A stretch of 37,245 nt of DNA, from contig CP070674.1 in NCBI GenBank assembly GCA_020351995.1, positions 995,775 through 1,033,019 of the forward strand. Direction: 5' to 3'. Source of the DNA: Candidatus Zixiibacteriota bacterium. GTDB lineage: Bacteria; Zixibacteria; MSB-5A5; GN15; FEB-12. A program made the position numbers and the translations under genes. Positions within the stretch are counted from its first letter, which is position 1, and each line of letters begins with the position of its first letter. Below the pieces are notes generated by a model, which did no database searches, had not been told where the DNA came from, and was given only the letters and a program-made list of their open reading frames with translations. This document shows positions 15,162-24,098 of the stretch, piece by piece.

Positions 15162-16794
15162 AAACCTGGCCCTCGTTGAGACCGCTCAAATAGAGTTCGA
15201 CAAAGGCCTGACCGTGCTCACCGGTGAGACCGGCGCCGGAAAGTCGATTATCGTCAATGCCCTTTCCCTCGCCCTGGGAGGACGGGCCGAGCGGGAGTAC
15301 ATTCGCGACGGAGCCGACCGCTGCCGCGTCGAGGCCGATTTCGATGTTTCGAGTATGCCCGCGGAGTTCCGCGGAAAATTCGCCGGGTTCATCAATGAAG
15401 GCCTGCTGCGAATATCCCGGGAGATTACCGGTGATGGCCGTTCCCGGATAAGAATCAGCGATTCCCCCGCCACCCTCGGCCAACTCAAATCGGTGACCTC
15501 TCCAATTGCCGAGATCCTCGGCCAGCACGCCGCCCAGATGCTGATGAACGAGGATAATCATCTCCTCTTTCTCGACCATTTCGCCGCCCTTGCCAGGAAA
15601 AAGGAAATTGTGGCCGGCGCCTACCACGATTGGTTACAGACTGCCACCAGACTATCCGAGATAACAGCCAGACGGGATCAGCTGGGCGCGGAACGAGAAC
15701 TTCTGCTGTTTCAGAGAAACGAAATCGAGAAGGCTCAGATACATGTTGGCGAAGAAGAACAACTTCTAAGCGAACGAAAAGTACTCGACTCGGCCCGGGT
15801 CCTCATGGCATCAGCCGACATGATTCGCGACATTATCGAAAACGAGGAAAACTCAGTATCATCATTGTTGAGTCTCGCCCAAAAAGAGCTGGACCGAATG
15901 GCCCGGATCGATACCCAGCTTGAAAAGAAAGTAGCGGAACTTATCGAAATGACCTATCAGCTCGAAGACCTCCGGGCTTTCATTGAACAGTACGGTTCCT
16001 CTATCGGCGACGATCCCGGCCGGATCGAGGAAATCAACCTGCGTCTCGATGAAATCTATAACCTCAAGAAGAAATATGGCGGCTCGGAGCAATCAGTTCT
16101 CGATTCCCTGGAGATCATTAATAAAAAACTGAGCGAAACGCCGGCCGATATAGACGACTACATCGACGAACTGGCCAATAAGTCCCGGGCCCTGTTCGAG
16201 CTATACTCCAGACATGCCCTCACTCTGTCACACGCCCGAAAAAAAGCGGCCACGCATCTCCAGAAACTGGTTACCCGTGAGCTTGAAGACCTGGCCATCG
16301 AAAACGGTGGTTTTGAATTCGAGTTTGTTTATGAAGACGACCCGGAAGGTGTCGTCATAAACGGACGAGCCGTCCGACCCACGCCGGACGGTCTGGAAAA
16401 AGGCCGTATTATGTTCTCGGCCAACCCTGGCGAACCGCTCAAATCGCTCGTGAAAACAGCTTCAGGAGGCGAGATCTCACGCGTCTTGCTGGCCCTGAAG
16501 TCGGCCGAAAAGAAAAACCATAAACTCCTTCATTCCCTTCTGGTTTTCGACGAGGTGGATAGCGGAATCGGCGGCCGAACAGCCATGAAAGTAGGGAAAA
16601 AACTTGCCCGGCTATCTGCTGACAGCCAACTCATTGTCATAACTCACCTTCACCAGATAGCTCGCGAAGGCACACACCATCTTCTGGCAGAAAAGAAAAC
16701 CGGATCGGACAAAAGATCCGTTATTAGCGTACGCAGACTGGATTCCACGGGTATAAAGCAGGAACTGGCCCGGATGATGGCCCTTCCGGAATAA
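15139..16794 (+). CDS. recN: DNA repair protein RecN
   Basis: RecN is an SMC-like ATPase used in double-strand-break repair. The 551-residue protein has Walker A TGETGAGKSIIVNALSLALG near residue 29-48. A central coiled coil covers about 170-370, interrupted by a hinge-like segment. The ABC signature follows as KTASGGEISRVLLALK, then Walker B LLVFDEVDSGIGGR and a switch histidine in ITHLHQIA. The start ATG 15139 lies inside the end of dnaG and gives the usual MLKKIRIENLALVE. It ends the plus-strand run and is convergent with the lipoprotein gene at 16833. Confidence 0.97.
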   Translation: MLKKIRIENLALVETAQIEFDKGLTVLTGETGAGKSIIVNALSLALGGRAEREYIRDGADRCRVEADFDVSSMPAEFRGKFAGFINEGLLRISREITGDGRSRIRISDSPATLGQLKSVTSPIAEILGQHAAQMLMNEDNHLLFLDHFAALARKKEIVAGAYHDWLQTATRLSEITARRDQLGAERELLLFQRNEIEKAQIHVGEEEQLLSERKVLDSARVLMASADMIRDIIENEENSVSSLLSLAQKELDRMARIDTQLEKKVAELIEMTYQLEDLRAFIEQYGSSIGDDPGRIEEINLRLDEIYNLKKKYGGSEQSVLDSLEIINKKLSETPADIDDYIDELANKSRALFELYSRHALTLSHARKKAATHLQKLVTRELEDLAIENGGFEFEFVYEDDPEGVVINGRAVRPTPDGLEKGRIMFSANPGEPLKSLVKTASGGEISRVLLALKSAEKKNHKLLHSLLVFDEVDSGIGGRTAMKVGKKLARLSADSQLIVITHLHQIAREGTHHLLAEKKTGSDKRSVISVRRLDSTGIKQELARMMALPE

Positions 16795-16832
16795 CCGACC
16801 GTTACCAACTGAAACCGTTTCCCCTCAGAACT

Positions 16833-17288
16833 CTAGTAGCGAGGATCAGAATCTCCCCTGTATTCGATTCTGTCACTCAATACCGAGTCATTTCCATCGC
16901 CAAAGAGGGCTGAAACCCGGTAGAAATACCATTCCTCGACGATACTCTCATCGTCAAGAAAGGTCGTCGTGGGAGGTTGTGTAACCGCAACCAGCGAGTA
17001 GGGACCGATCGGTACGGGAGCGCGGCGGAAAATATGGTACTCCTTCAAGGCGACATGGTCAATATCCCGCCAATCAAGCATGATTCTCCTGACTGTCCCT
17101 GTTTCGTCCGCTACGTTCACAAGCTGCAGCGTGAGCTGAAAAGGCTCGGTTAGATTCATGGGGTCAAGCGGATTTGCCCTTTCTTTAGGGCTCAGCGAAC
17201 AACTGATTGCCATAAAGATAATCACACTTACCAGCATTATGCTGAAGGCCTGACGATATCGACTGCGTCTGTCAGGTAATTCGTTCAT
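16833..17288 (-). CDS. Lipoprotein with fibronectin-III-like domain
   Basis: I start at ATG 17288-17286 (MNELPDRRSRYRQ), giving 151 residues. The N-terminus has a hydrophobic helix ending in IFMAISC, a lipobox whose Cys would be lipidated. NPLDPMNLTEP follows, a tether pattern often seen before fibronectin-III modules. The rest (LDWRDIDHVALKEYHIFRR to WYFYRVSALFGDGNDSVLSD) has the strand pattern of an FN3 domain. It probably sits on the outer face of a membrane. No ligand can be inferred. The TPR-like gene lies 22 bases upstream on the same strand, so the two likely form an operon. Confidence 0.75.
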   Translation of the reverse strand: MNELPDRRSRYRQAFSIMLVSVIIFMAISCSLSPKERANPLDPMNLTEPFQLTLQLVNVADETGTVRRIMLDWRDIDHVALKEYHIFRRAPVPIGPYSLVAVTQPPTTTFLDDESIVEEWYFYRVSALFGDGNDSVLSDRIEYRGDSDPRY

Positions 17289-17310
17289 AGCATCATCCTC
17301 ACCATAATCT

Positions 17311-18492
17311 TTACAGGTCCACTGCCAGACGGACACCCACATAATTGTTCTTGACATCCAACGATATCCCCGATGGCCGGTAGTCCCGTTCATATCTATC
17401 GATCAGATCGCGCTCATTTCCCGGCGATATAAGATACGTCACTATCCCGGCAGCGGCAAAACACAGCGAAAAGGCGCCCATGACGTTCCGCCGGTTCAAA
17501 AAATCCGTGTAATCCCGATAGGTATCAGAAATTTCTACTCGATCGACCTTTGTCAGGTACTCGGCATACTTGTCATCGGCCTTGGCATTGGCATCTATAG
17601 CCCAAATCGCGGTTGCCGCCGCACCGATTACAGCGGAAATTTTCACCACTTTCGCCAACATTCTTCGCGCCGGATTCGACTTAAGGCTGCGGTGCAGTTT
17701 GGTCCACTCCGTCTTGGCTTGCAAGACCAGGATCACAGAGGCCGACCAGTTACCCTCGATAACAATCTGAGATAATTCAGTAGAATAATAGTTGCCGCGG
17801 ATGAGCTCAACGCAGTACTTACCCATTTTAATACATGGACTGGCTGCACTGACGCTATCCTGCTCCACCCGTCCAGTCGCCGTTTCGTTGGGCGTAGGCA
17901 TGAACAAGAGGGAAAGGCTGTCAAAGGCACGGTAGTCTCGAAGTTCCTGCAGTTCCAGATCGAAAGAATTTACGCTCCCGGGGATCAGCCGATAACGCTG
18001 GGCATCCCCGTATTTGTTACTGTGGAGCTCGATCCAATCCGCCGGCACATCTGAGACGCGGTACACCGTACTGATCTGGTTGTCGGCCATGAAAGCGAGA
18101 GTCTGCGGCGTGAGGATTCGGATCTCCACCGAACAAAGTGTTCGACTCCTGGCCCTTTCAAAAAGCTCAACGAAGCCGAGGTCATAATCACTCGCCGAAA
18201 TGCCATGCCTCGGTCTCAACCGCACGCTTTCCATGAGTTCCTCAAGAGCATGATTCCTCTGGTGCAATTGGTAGCGACAAAATCCGGAAAGGAAGAAGAT
18301 CTCACCCAGACATGCCAGGTCACAGTCAATAAGTTTCTTGGCATCATCAATAAGAGATACAGCCTCGGCGTATCTCTCCTCTTCGATCAACTGATAAATT
18401 CGATCCATTGGAACCTGCGAAGCAGCCGGTGCCGACAGGAGGGACAGCACAAGCACTAGCGGAACCGAGTACCGCAAAACCGCATATGTCAT
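17311..18492 (-). CDS. Secreted or membrane-anchored protein with TPR-like N-terminal region
   Basis: I place the start at ATG 18492-18490 because MTYAVLRYSVPLVLVLSLLS with the following APAASQ makes a clean signal peptide; an upstream in-frame start would bury it. The 393-residue product then has helical repeats of TPR type (about residues 28-100: IYQLIEEERYAEAVSLIDDA and FFLSGFCRYQLHQRNHALEE). A beta-rich middle resembling a PEGA-like or lipoprotein domain follows. Two hydrophobic helices lie near 290-305 and 345-362, and the tail is NNYVGVRLAVDL. The end resembles a membrane-facing strand. I do not recognise the family. It is co-directional with the FN3 lipoprotein. Confidence 0.7.
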   Translation of the reverse strand: MTYAVLRYSVPLVLVLSLLSAPAASQVPMDRIYQLIEEERYAEAVSLIDDAKKLIDCDLACLGEIFFLSGFCRYQLHQRNHALEELMESVRLRPRHGISASDYDLGFVELFERARSRTLCSVEIRILTPQTLAFMADNQISTVYRVSDVPADWIELHSNKYGDAQRYRLIPGSVNSFDLELQELRDYRAFDSLSLLFMPTPNETATGRVEQDSVSAASPCIKMGKYCVELIRGNYYSTELSQIVIEGNWSASVILVLQAKTEWTKLHRSLKSNPARRMLAKVVKISAVIGAAATAIWAIDANAKADDKYAEYLTKVDRVEISDTYRDYTDFLNRRNVMGAFSLCFAAAGIVTYLISPGNERDLIDRYERDYRPSGISLDVKNNYVGVRLAVDL

Positions 18493-18757
18493 CGGAGGAA
18501 ACCGCAACTTAACACCTCTGACAGAGTCTATAATTACTAAACGAAGATAGCGTCGATAAGTTGACGTTTTCAGCCAACTTTTGTTAACTGACACCGGCTG
18601 ACACCAAATTCTGCTGTAGCCTCCTCCAGGACCGCCGGCCAGGCCGCTAATTCGTGCCGTTACAATGCCTTAAGTGAGGAGTTTTAGCTTGCGAAACCGT
18701 CCCGAACTTTCTTTCGTATGAGAGATATTTCCCTGAATAATTCGGAACCGCCAGAGT

Positions 18758-19333
18758 ATGTCTATTGACAGTAAAATACGTGAAACTGAAACAGACGCGG
18801 CGCTGGTTATGCATATAAAAGCAGGTGACAAGGCGGCTCTGGGGAAGTTGGTCGAGAAACACAAGAAACTCGCTTTTCGACTGGCTCTTGGCCTCGTTGG
18901 CAATAAGGACGATGCCTATGATATTTCCCAGGAAGCCTTCCTCAGGGTTTACCGGTCGGCCGATACCTTCAATGTTGACCAGCCCTTCTTACCCTGGTTT
19001 TACACCATCATCTCTAATCTTTGCCGAACCTGGCTCCGACGTCGTAGCCGTCGGGACCACCGTATGGTAGACATTAACGACGCTTCGTACCTTCTGGTCG
19101 ACAATACCAGCCCTGACTATCTGGTCGAAAAAGAAGAAACCATAGCGAAACTACGCCAGTGTCTGTTGGAGCTGCCGTTTGATGACCGCGAGATCATCAT
19201 GCTTCAGCATTTCAGAGGAATGTCATATGACGAAATAGCGGAGCTTCTGGGCATCCCGCGCGGAACGGTGATGTCCAGATTGTACTACGCCCGCAAAAAA
19301 TTAGCGCAGCTAATGAGGCAGTATTATGAATAA
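18758..19333 (+). CDS. ECF (sigma-70 family) sigma factor
   Basis: A 191-residue ECF sigma factor with only regions 2 and 4. Region 2 runs from HKKLAFRLALGLVGNKDDAY through DISQEAFLRVYRSADTF to PWFYTIISNLCRTWLRRRSR. Region 4 has LPFDDREIIMLQHFRGMSYD and a helix-turn-helix, EIAELLGIPRGTVMSRLYYA. It would direct RNA polymerase to a dedicated regulon. It overlaps the downstream anti-sigma gene by eight bases, the normal partner arrangement. No strong Shine-Dalgarno is seen, and the promoter in the divergent 18493-18757 gap is not clear, although autoregulation is usual for this class. Confidence 0.95.
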   Translation: MSIDSKIRETETDAALVMHIKAGDKAALGKLVEKHKKLAFRLALGLVGNKDDAYDISQEAFLRVYRSADTFNVDQPFLPWFYTIISNLCRTWLRRRSRRDHRMVDINDASYLLVDNTSPDYLVEKEETIAKLRQCLLELPFDDREIIMLQHFRGMSYDEIAELLGIPRGTVMSRLYYARKKLAQLMRQYYE

Positions 19334-19769
19334 GAACAAACGCGAGCTGCTGGCCGGCTATATCGATGGTGAGCTCTCGCCAGAGGAGCGGCAGGAGTTC
19401 GAACAGGAACTCGCTGTAAATGCCGAACTCCGAGCGGAACTGGAAGAGTTTAAGAAACTCAAGGAGGTTACTGGTATGATGCGCTATGCTGACCTGCCCG
19501 AGGAGGTCTGGGACAACTACTGGCAGAATCTCTATCGTAAGCTGGAGCGGGGTATCGGCTGGATCTTGCTCTCCGTCGGTGCCATTGTCCTCATTTCCTT
19601 TGGGCTCTTTCAGTTCTTCAGGGAACTTTACACTGACCCCGAGATACCATTCCTGATCAGGATTAGCGCTACCGCCCTGACCGTCGGCGCGGTCATTCTG
19701 CTTGTGTCTTTCATCAGGGAGCGCATATTTGCCTACAACCGGGACCGTTACAAAGAGGTTACGAGATGA
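19326..19769 (+). CDS. Membrane anti-sigma factor without zinc motif
   Basis: A 147-residue protein starting in the end of the sigma gene. The N-terminal cytoplasmic part, LLAGYIDGELSPEERQEFEQ followed by LAVNAELRAELEEFKKLKEV, has the helical layout of anti-sigma domains. However, it lacks the H-x3-C-x2-C zinc site entirely (no Cys in the protein). Two membrane helices follow (about residues 77-97 and 110-130). Position and overlap make it the likely regulator of the ECF factor, holding it at the inner membrane until a signal arrives. Its stop overlaps the ATG of the YbjQ-like gene by four bases. Confidence 0.82.
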   Translation: MNKNKRELLAGYIDGELSPEERQEFEQELAVNAELRAELEEFKKLKEVTGMMRYADLPEEVWDNYWQNLYRKLERGIGWILLSVGAIVLISFGLFQFFRELYTDPEIPFLIRISATALTVGAVILLVSFIRERIFAYNRDRYKEVTR

Positions 19770-20086
19770 TAATTACAAGCTGTGAGAACATTGCCGGCAA
19801 GAAAATCGTCAAGACTCTTGGGCTGGTCAAGGGAAATACCATTCGAGCTCGCCACATCGGTCGTGATATCGCGGCTCTCTTCCGAGGAATCATCGGCGGC
19901 GAGATTGTCGAATACACCAAGTTAATCGCCGAGTCGCGGGAGCAGTCCATCGATCGTATGATTGCCCAGGCCGAGGCACTTGGCGCCAACGCTATCATCA
20001 TGCTCCGATTCTCAACCTCGGAGTTGATGTCCGGAGCGGCCGAGTTGCTCGCCTACGGCACAGCCGTTATCATCGAAAACGAGTAA
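19766..20086 (+). CDS. YbjQ/UPF0145 family protein
   Basis: A 106-residue soluble protein matching the YbjQ/UPF0145 (DUF74) family. It shows TLGLVKGNTIRARHIGRDIA, then GGEIVEYTKLIAESREQSID and a C-terminal LGANAIIMLRFSTSELMSGA ending in YGTAVII. Members form pentameric rings, and some annotations call the family heavy-metal binding, without firm function. The start overlaps the anti-sigma stop (ATGA), so it is translated together with the sigma/anti-sigma pair. It is followed by a terminator, making a three-gene unit. A role in sensing for the sigma system is possible but only inferred. Confidence 0.9.
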   Translation: MIITSCENIAGKKIVKTLGLVKGNTIRARHIGRDIAALFRGIIGGEIVEYTKLIAESREQSIDRMIAQAEALGANAIIMLRFSTSELMSGAAELLAYGTAVIIENE

Positions 20087-20121
20087 CCTGCCACCCGCAC
20101 TCCACGATTCAAACGGACTGT

Positions 20122-20156
20122 CGGTTCTTGACTTGAGGTCAAGAGCCGTTTTTATT
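20122..20156 (+). terminator. Intrinsic terminator after the sigma/anti-sigma/YbjQ unit
   Basis: Stem ggttcttgac (20123-20132) with gtcaagagcc (20138-20147), one G-T pair, closed by a further C-G pair. The loop is ttgag and the tail is GTTTTTATT. It lies 36 nt after the YbjQ-like stop and contains the in-frame TTG 20133, which therefore is not a believable start for the next gene. Confidence 0.8.
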
Positions 20157-20162
20157 GCCCTA

Positions 20163-22358
20163 GTGAAGTTCAACCGCGCGAAAGACAGGCCGCTGTGGCG
20201 GTCATGGCTCCCGCCCCGTCCGGTGATCCTTATTCTCGGCATCTACATCGCCGCCATGGTGTTCTTTTCGCTCCTAAGGCTCGTTTTCTTCTTCAATTTC
20301 TCCCATTTGGCACAGGATGAGCAGGTTTCCAGGGTGGCACAGGCTTTTCTGATAGGCCTGCGGTTCGACCAGATAATTGTCCTGATCTCGCTCTTGCCGG
20401 TGACTCTGGCCGCATTTTGGATACGGCTTGACCTGTCAGCCGCGCGAAAAACCGTGCTTGCTTACCTCACCGCTGTTTTCGCGATCCACTTTCTTCTCCT
20501 GCTGGCCGACATCCGCTTCTACCACTATTTTGACTCACATCTCAATTTCCTCGCCGTCGAATACATTGGCGAGGGAGCCATGTTCGGCAACCTGATCACC
20601 TCTGATCCGCAGTTCTTCCCTTCGATCTTTATCTGGATGGTCATGGTAGTTTTGTTTGTGTTGGCGCTGATGCTCATTTTCTGGCTCGCCCGCAACATAC
20701 CCCGGCGTCGTTCGTGGACTAATCACGTCGTTTACTTGGTTGTGCTTCTTGCGGTGATGGGTCTGGGAATACGAGGAAGAATCAGCCTGGCTCCAATGGA
20801 CTGGGGACTGGCGTATTTCAGTGAGAACCGCTTCTTGAATCAACTCGCCCTCAACGGCATTTATACTCTTGGGCGCAACCTGTCCGAGAATAACCGCGAT
20901 CCGAGATTGGTTTACCTTCCTGAAACGCAGCGCTTCACGTTTGTCGAACTTCCCGATGCTCTGAAAACTGTAAAAGAGATGCTTGGCACCACTCGCGACC
21001 GCTGGCTCGACCCGGAGCGGTCGGTGCAGCGCCTTACCGAGCAGCCGGCAACCAAGTATGGTTTCCAGCCCAATCTCGTCATTATCCTTTCTGAGAGTTG
21101 GACCGCCCGCCTGACCGGCGCGCTGAGCAGGTCACGCTATCTCACCCCTAACTTTGACCGATTGGCCGACCACGGAATTCTATTTGAGAACTTCTATGCC
21201 AGCGGCATGCGGACCAATTACGGAATCCCGGCCACCTTCTGCTCTTTCCCTTCGCTTCCCGGTCGTGCCATAATGAAGAGATACAACGCCAATCATCCCT
21301 TTGTCTCGTTGTCCGAGATATTGAGCAATCGAGGGTATCTCAACGCCTTTGTCTACGGCGGCGACCTGGCCTTCGACAACATGGAAGGCTTTCTCAGGGA
21401 GAAGAAATTTCGGGCCTTCTATGGAGACGAGGAACTCGGTACCGACCTCTACTTCTCCAAGTGGGGAATCCCCGACCATGTTCTGCTGGAGAAAGCCGCG
21501 GCACTAATCGACACGTTCTCCCGGCCGTTTCAGCTGACCGTGCTGACATTGTCGAATCACGAACCCTGGGATCTGCCCGATTCAACCGTCCGGCGTTATT
21601 TGGATGACGAGGATACTTCGAAGATCTTCAACAGTCAGGTTTATGCTGATTTCTCCCTGGGAAGATTCTTTGAGCTGGTCGAGCGGAAGCCGGCCTTTGA
21701 CAGCACTATATTCGTTTTCCTGTCCGACCATGGCCGATACCGACCGACCCCACTGGCGCTGGATATACGCTTCTTTCATGTACCGCTTCTGATCTATTCA
21801 CCGGTTCTACTGGGCGACAGTGGCCGCGTTGTCTCAGCCTTTGGTTCGCAAACAGATATCCTGCCTACTATTATGGGTCTGCTGGGTGGCAATTATACGC
21901 TCGCCAGTTGGGGACGGGATCTTCTGAATCTGCCCGATGGTGACGGCGGTTTTGCAGTTATGAATGTTGCCGAAAGAATAGCTTACATCGATAAAGACTA
22001 TTTGTACATGGAAGAACTCGGAGGATTGGCCGGCTACGGGACAAGAGTATCCGGTGAGATAGAAAAATCCTGGTTTGGCTTCGCGACCCTGCAGCAGGCG
22101 GATATACTTGGCCGGGGACATACTCACCAGCGATGGCGGGAGGTGATGTTTAACTGCCTCGATAAGACTTACCGCTTCGCGGTCGAGCATGCGCTAAATC
22201 GAATAATCAGCTTGGGTCCGGGGCATCTACTCATCCAGGCGCTGGAACATCCAGATAATAAAACCTCCGATGATAAGGAACCCCCGGGACTGATATGGTC
22301 AAGAGAACGACTGCACCACTTTATGCAGGCGGCTGACCAACTCTCAACACCCGAATAG
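20163..22358 (+). CDS. LtaS-type membrane sulfatase/phosphoglycerol transferase-fold enzyme
   Basis: A protein of about 731 residues. Five predicted N-terminal membrane helices (to about residue 215) are followed by a large extracytoplasmic alkaline-phosphatase/sulfatase domain. Metal-site motifs are VIILSESW near 303-310 (Glu ligand), RTNYGIPATF near 349 with the likely catalytic Thr, YGGDLAFDNMEGF and LSNHEPWD, and FLSDHGRYRP near 518 with Asp and His ligands. This is the layout of lipoteichoic-acid synthase and OpgB/MdoB-type transferases, which move phosphoglycerol or related groups to surface glycans. The substrate here is unknown. I use GTG 20163; upstream starts lie in the terminator, and GTG 20223 is an alternative. 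Confidence 0.88.
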   Translation: MKFNRAKDRPLWRSWLPPRPVILILGIYIAAMVFFSLLRLVFFFNFSHLAQDEQVSRVAQAFLIGLRFDQIIVLISLLPVTLAAFWIRLDLSAARKTVLAYLTAVFAIHFLLLLADIRFYHYFDSHLNFLAVEYIGEGAMFGNLITSDPQFFPSIFIWMVMVVLFVLALMLIFWLARNIPRRRSWTNHVVYLVVLLAVMGLGIRGRISLAPMDWGLAYFSENRFLNQLALNGIYTLGRNLSENNRDPRLVYLPETQRFTFVELPDALKTVKEMLGTTRDRWLDPERSVQRLTEQPATKYGFQPNLVIILSESWTARLTGALSRSRYLTPNFDRLADHGILFENFYASGMRTNYGIPATFCSFPSLPGRAIMKRYNANHPFVSLSEILSNRGYLNAFVYGGDLAFDNMEGFLREKKFRAFYGDEELGTDLYFSKWGIPDHVLLEKAAALIDTFSRPFQLTVLTLSNHEPWDLPDSTVRRYLDDEDTSKIFNSQVYADFSLGRFFELVERKPAFDSTIFVFLSDHGRYRPTPLALDIRFFHVPLLIYSPVLLGDSGRVVSAFGSQTDILPTIMGLLGGNYTLASWGRDLLNLPDGDGGFAVMNVAERIAYIDKDYLYMEELGGLAGYGTRVSGEIEKSWFGFATLQQADILGRGHTHQRWREVMFNCLDKTYRFAVEHALNRIISLGPGHLLIQALEHPDNKTSDDKEPPGLIWSRERLHHFMQAADQLSTPE

Positions 22359-22392
22359 CAGTTGCCTCCTTCTTGCTCGTCAACCACATCCA

Positions 22393-23916
22393 CTATCCCA
22401 GAGATCCCACGGTGCTCTCCACTTCATCCAGTATTTCGCAGGATTCGACCAGTTCCTTCATTCGGGTATTGTCCGGGTAGAGCGGTCGGTCGATGTCCAG
22501 GAAATCCACGTGGCGTCGAACCACCTCTTTAGCCTTGGTTACCCCGTGACCGAACTTGTAATCACGGAAGTCAAGGGCCTGGGCGGCCGCCATTATTTCG
22601 ATACCCAGAACACCATACGCGTTATCAAGGATTTGCCCGTTCTTGATAGCTGTGTTCATGCCCATGGAAACGAAATCCTCCTGATCGGCTGCAGCCGGGA
22701 TTGACTGCACCGAGGCCGGCATCGAAAGAATCCTCTGCTCAACGATGAGCGAATCAGCCGTGTACTGGCTCAACATCAAACCGGAAAACATTCCTGCCCC
22801 CTTCGTCAGAAACGGCGGAAGTCCCGCACTCAAAGCCGGGTTGTTAAGCCGATTCATGCGTCGCTCCGAAAGAACACTAACCATCGTAATACAAGCGCCG
22901 ACCATATCCATCGGAACCGACACCGGCGAGCCCTGAAAGTTCGCACCCGACAATTGTAGATTCTCATCAGGGAAAAACACCGGGTTGTCGCCGACTCCGT
23001 TCAGTTCTATTTCAACCTGTGTCCGGGCATACTGCAGCGCGTCGTGAGCGGCGCCGATAACCTGTGGAGTTGATCTCATCGAATAGGCGTCCTGAACCTT
23101 GCACTTAACCCTGTGCTCGGCCAGGTCTCCACCGGCCACCATCCTGCCAATCGCGACAGCGCTCCGAACCGCCCCCGAAAACCCGCGAGCCTCATGAAGC
23201 TTCGGCGTGTATGGCGTCATATTGGCCTTCAAAGCCTCCAGCGACATGGCTGCCCCTATCTCGGCCTGCTTGAGCCAGCGATTAGTATCGTATAACAGCA
23301 GCGCACTCATGGCTGTCAGGAGGTTCGAGCCATTGATTACGGCCAGCCCATCGCGGGCCCGCAACCCGGGAATGGGAATGCCGGCCTTCTCCAAAGCCAT
23401 TTTACCATCGAGTAACTCCCCATTGTAATACGCCTTTCCCTCGCCCATCATCAGGAGTGCTATCTGCGACATAGGTGCCAGGTCACCGCACGCTCCAACT
23501 GATCCCTTCTGGCAAACGAAAGGTGTCACACCTTTATTCAGCATTTCAACCATCATCTGGGTAACTTCCGGGCGTATGCCTGAATTGCCGTGGGCGTGGA
23601 CATTGATACGGGCAGCCATGGCGCCTCGCACATACTCGATAGGAGCCGGGTCACCGATTCCGGCGGAATGATTGTATATGAGGTATTTCTGAAACTCCTT
23701 CACCTGGTCGTCATCAAGGACAACCTCCGAGAACTCCCCGATCCCGGTGTTAACACCGTACATGATTTCTCGCGCTTTAATTTTTTTCTCGAGCATGGCC
23801 CGGCACTTCTTCATTCTTTCCACCGCGTCACCACTGAGTTCCACCTTCTCATTCTGTCTGGCAATTTGGACCAATTTCTCAATCGTGAGCCCGCCGCCAT
23901 CTAATATTGTAGCCAT
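22393..23916 (-). CDS. hutH: Aromatic amino acid lyase, histidine ammonia-lyase-like, with Cys in the MIO triad
   Basis: A 507-residue MIO-type ammonia-lyase. HutH turns histidine into urocanate and ammonia. Residue numbering runs almost in step with Pseudomonas putida HAL: Y53 in IMYGVNTGIG, H83 in IYNHSAGIGDP, N195 in VINGSN, Q275/Y278/R281 in VQDAYSMRSTPQV, and E413 in AADQEDFVSMG. The cofactor-forming triad, normally Ala-Ser-Gly 142-144, reads Ala-Cys-Gly in QKGSVGACGDLAPMS. Retention of H83 and the Glu favours histidine over phenylalanine, but other aromatic substrates cannot be excluded. No hutU, hutI or hutG lies nearby. GGAGAG precedes the ATG by six bases. It is convergent with the sulfatase-fold gene. 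Confidence 0.9.
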   Translation of the reverse strand: MATILDGGGLTIEKLVQIARQNEKVELSGDAVERMKKCRAMLEKKIKAREIMYGVNTGIGEFSEVVLDDDQVKEFQKYLIYNHSAGIGDPAPIEYVRGAMAARINVHAHGNSGIRPEVTQMMVEMLNKGVTPFVCQKGSVGACGDLAPMSQIALLMMGEGKAYYNGELLDGKMALEKAGIPIPGLRARDGLAVINGSNLLTAMSALLLYDTNRWLKQAEIGAAMSLEALKANMTPYTPKLHEARGFSGAVRSAVAIGRMVAGGDLAEHRVKCKVQDAYSMRSTPQVIGAAHDALQYARTQVEIELNGVGDNPVFFPDENLQLSGANFQGSPVSVPMDMVGACITMVSVLSERRMNRLNNPALSAGLPPFLTKGAGMFSGLMLSQYTADSLIVEQRILSMPASVQSIPAAADQEDFVSMGMNTAIKNGQILDNAYGVLGIEIMAAAQALDFRDYKFGHGVTKAKEVVRRHVDFLDIDRPLYPDNTRMKELVESCEILDEVESTVGSLG

Positions 23917-23987
23917 AATTTCTCTCCAAAGAGTATTTCTTTGCTAAGGTTTAGATAAGTGAAAGATAACTGCAGGGAGGTGGAAAG

Positions 23988-24098
23988 CTATGTGTCCTGA
24001 AGGCCCGAACCGGAGTTGGGTGTATAGCGAGTCATGACCCTCGTGACCGGTCTGATTGCCTGGCGCCGGTCGTCTGAAAATTGCAGCATACATGTCAT
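23988..24098 (-). CDS. Candidate 36-aa ORF upstream of the ammonia-lyase
   Basis: A minus-strand ORF starts at ATG 24098-24096 with GGAGG (cctcc at 24106-24110 on the plus strand) seven bases upstream, and stops at TAG 23990-23988. The peptide begins MTCMLQFSDDRRQAIRPVTR and matches no family I know. It contains no histidine, so a classical histidine attenuator peptide is not supported. It lies 71 bases before the lyase ATG. The rest of the 23917-24178 gap also holds a 15-codon plus-strand ORF (ATG 23990) with GGGAGG upstream. I see no other feature there. Confidence 0.25.
   Translation of the reverse strand: MTCMLQFSDDRRQAIRPVTRVMTRYTPNSGSGLQDT

Noticed and set aside
20133-20162. TTG start for the sulfatase-fold gene
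   Set aside because: It falls in the loop of the terminator after the YbjQ-like gene, so GTG 20163 or a later start is more likely.
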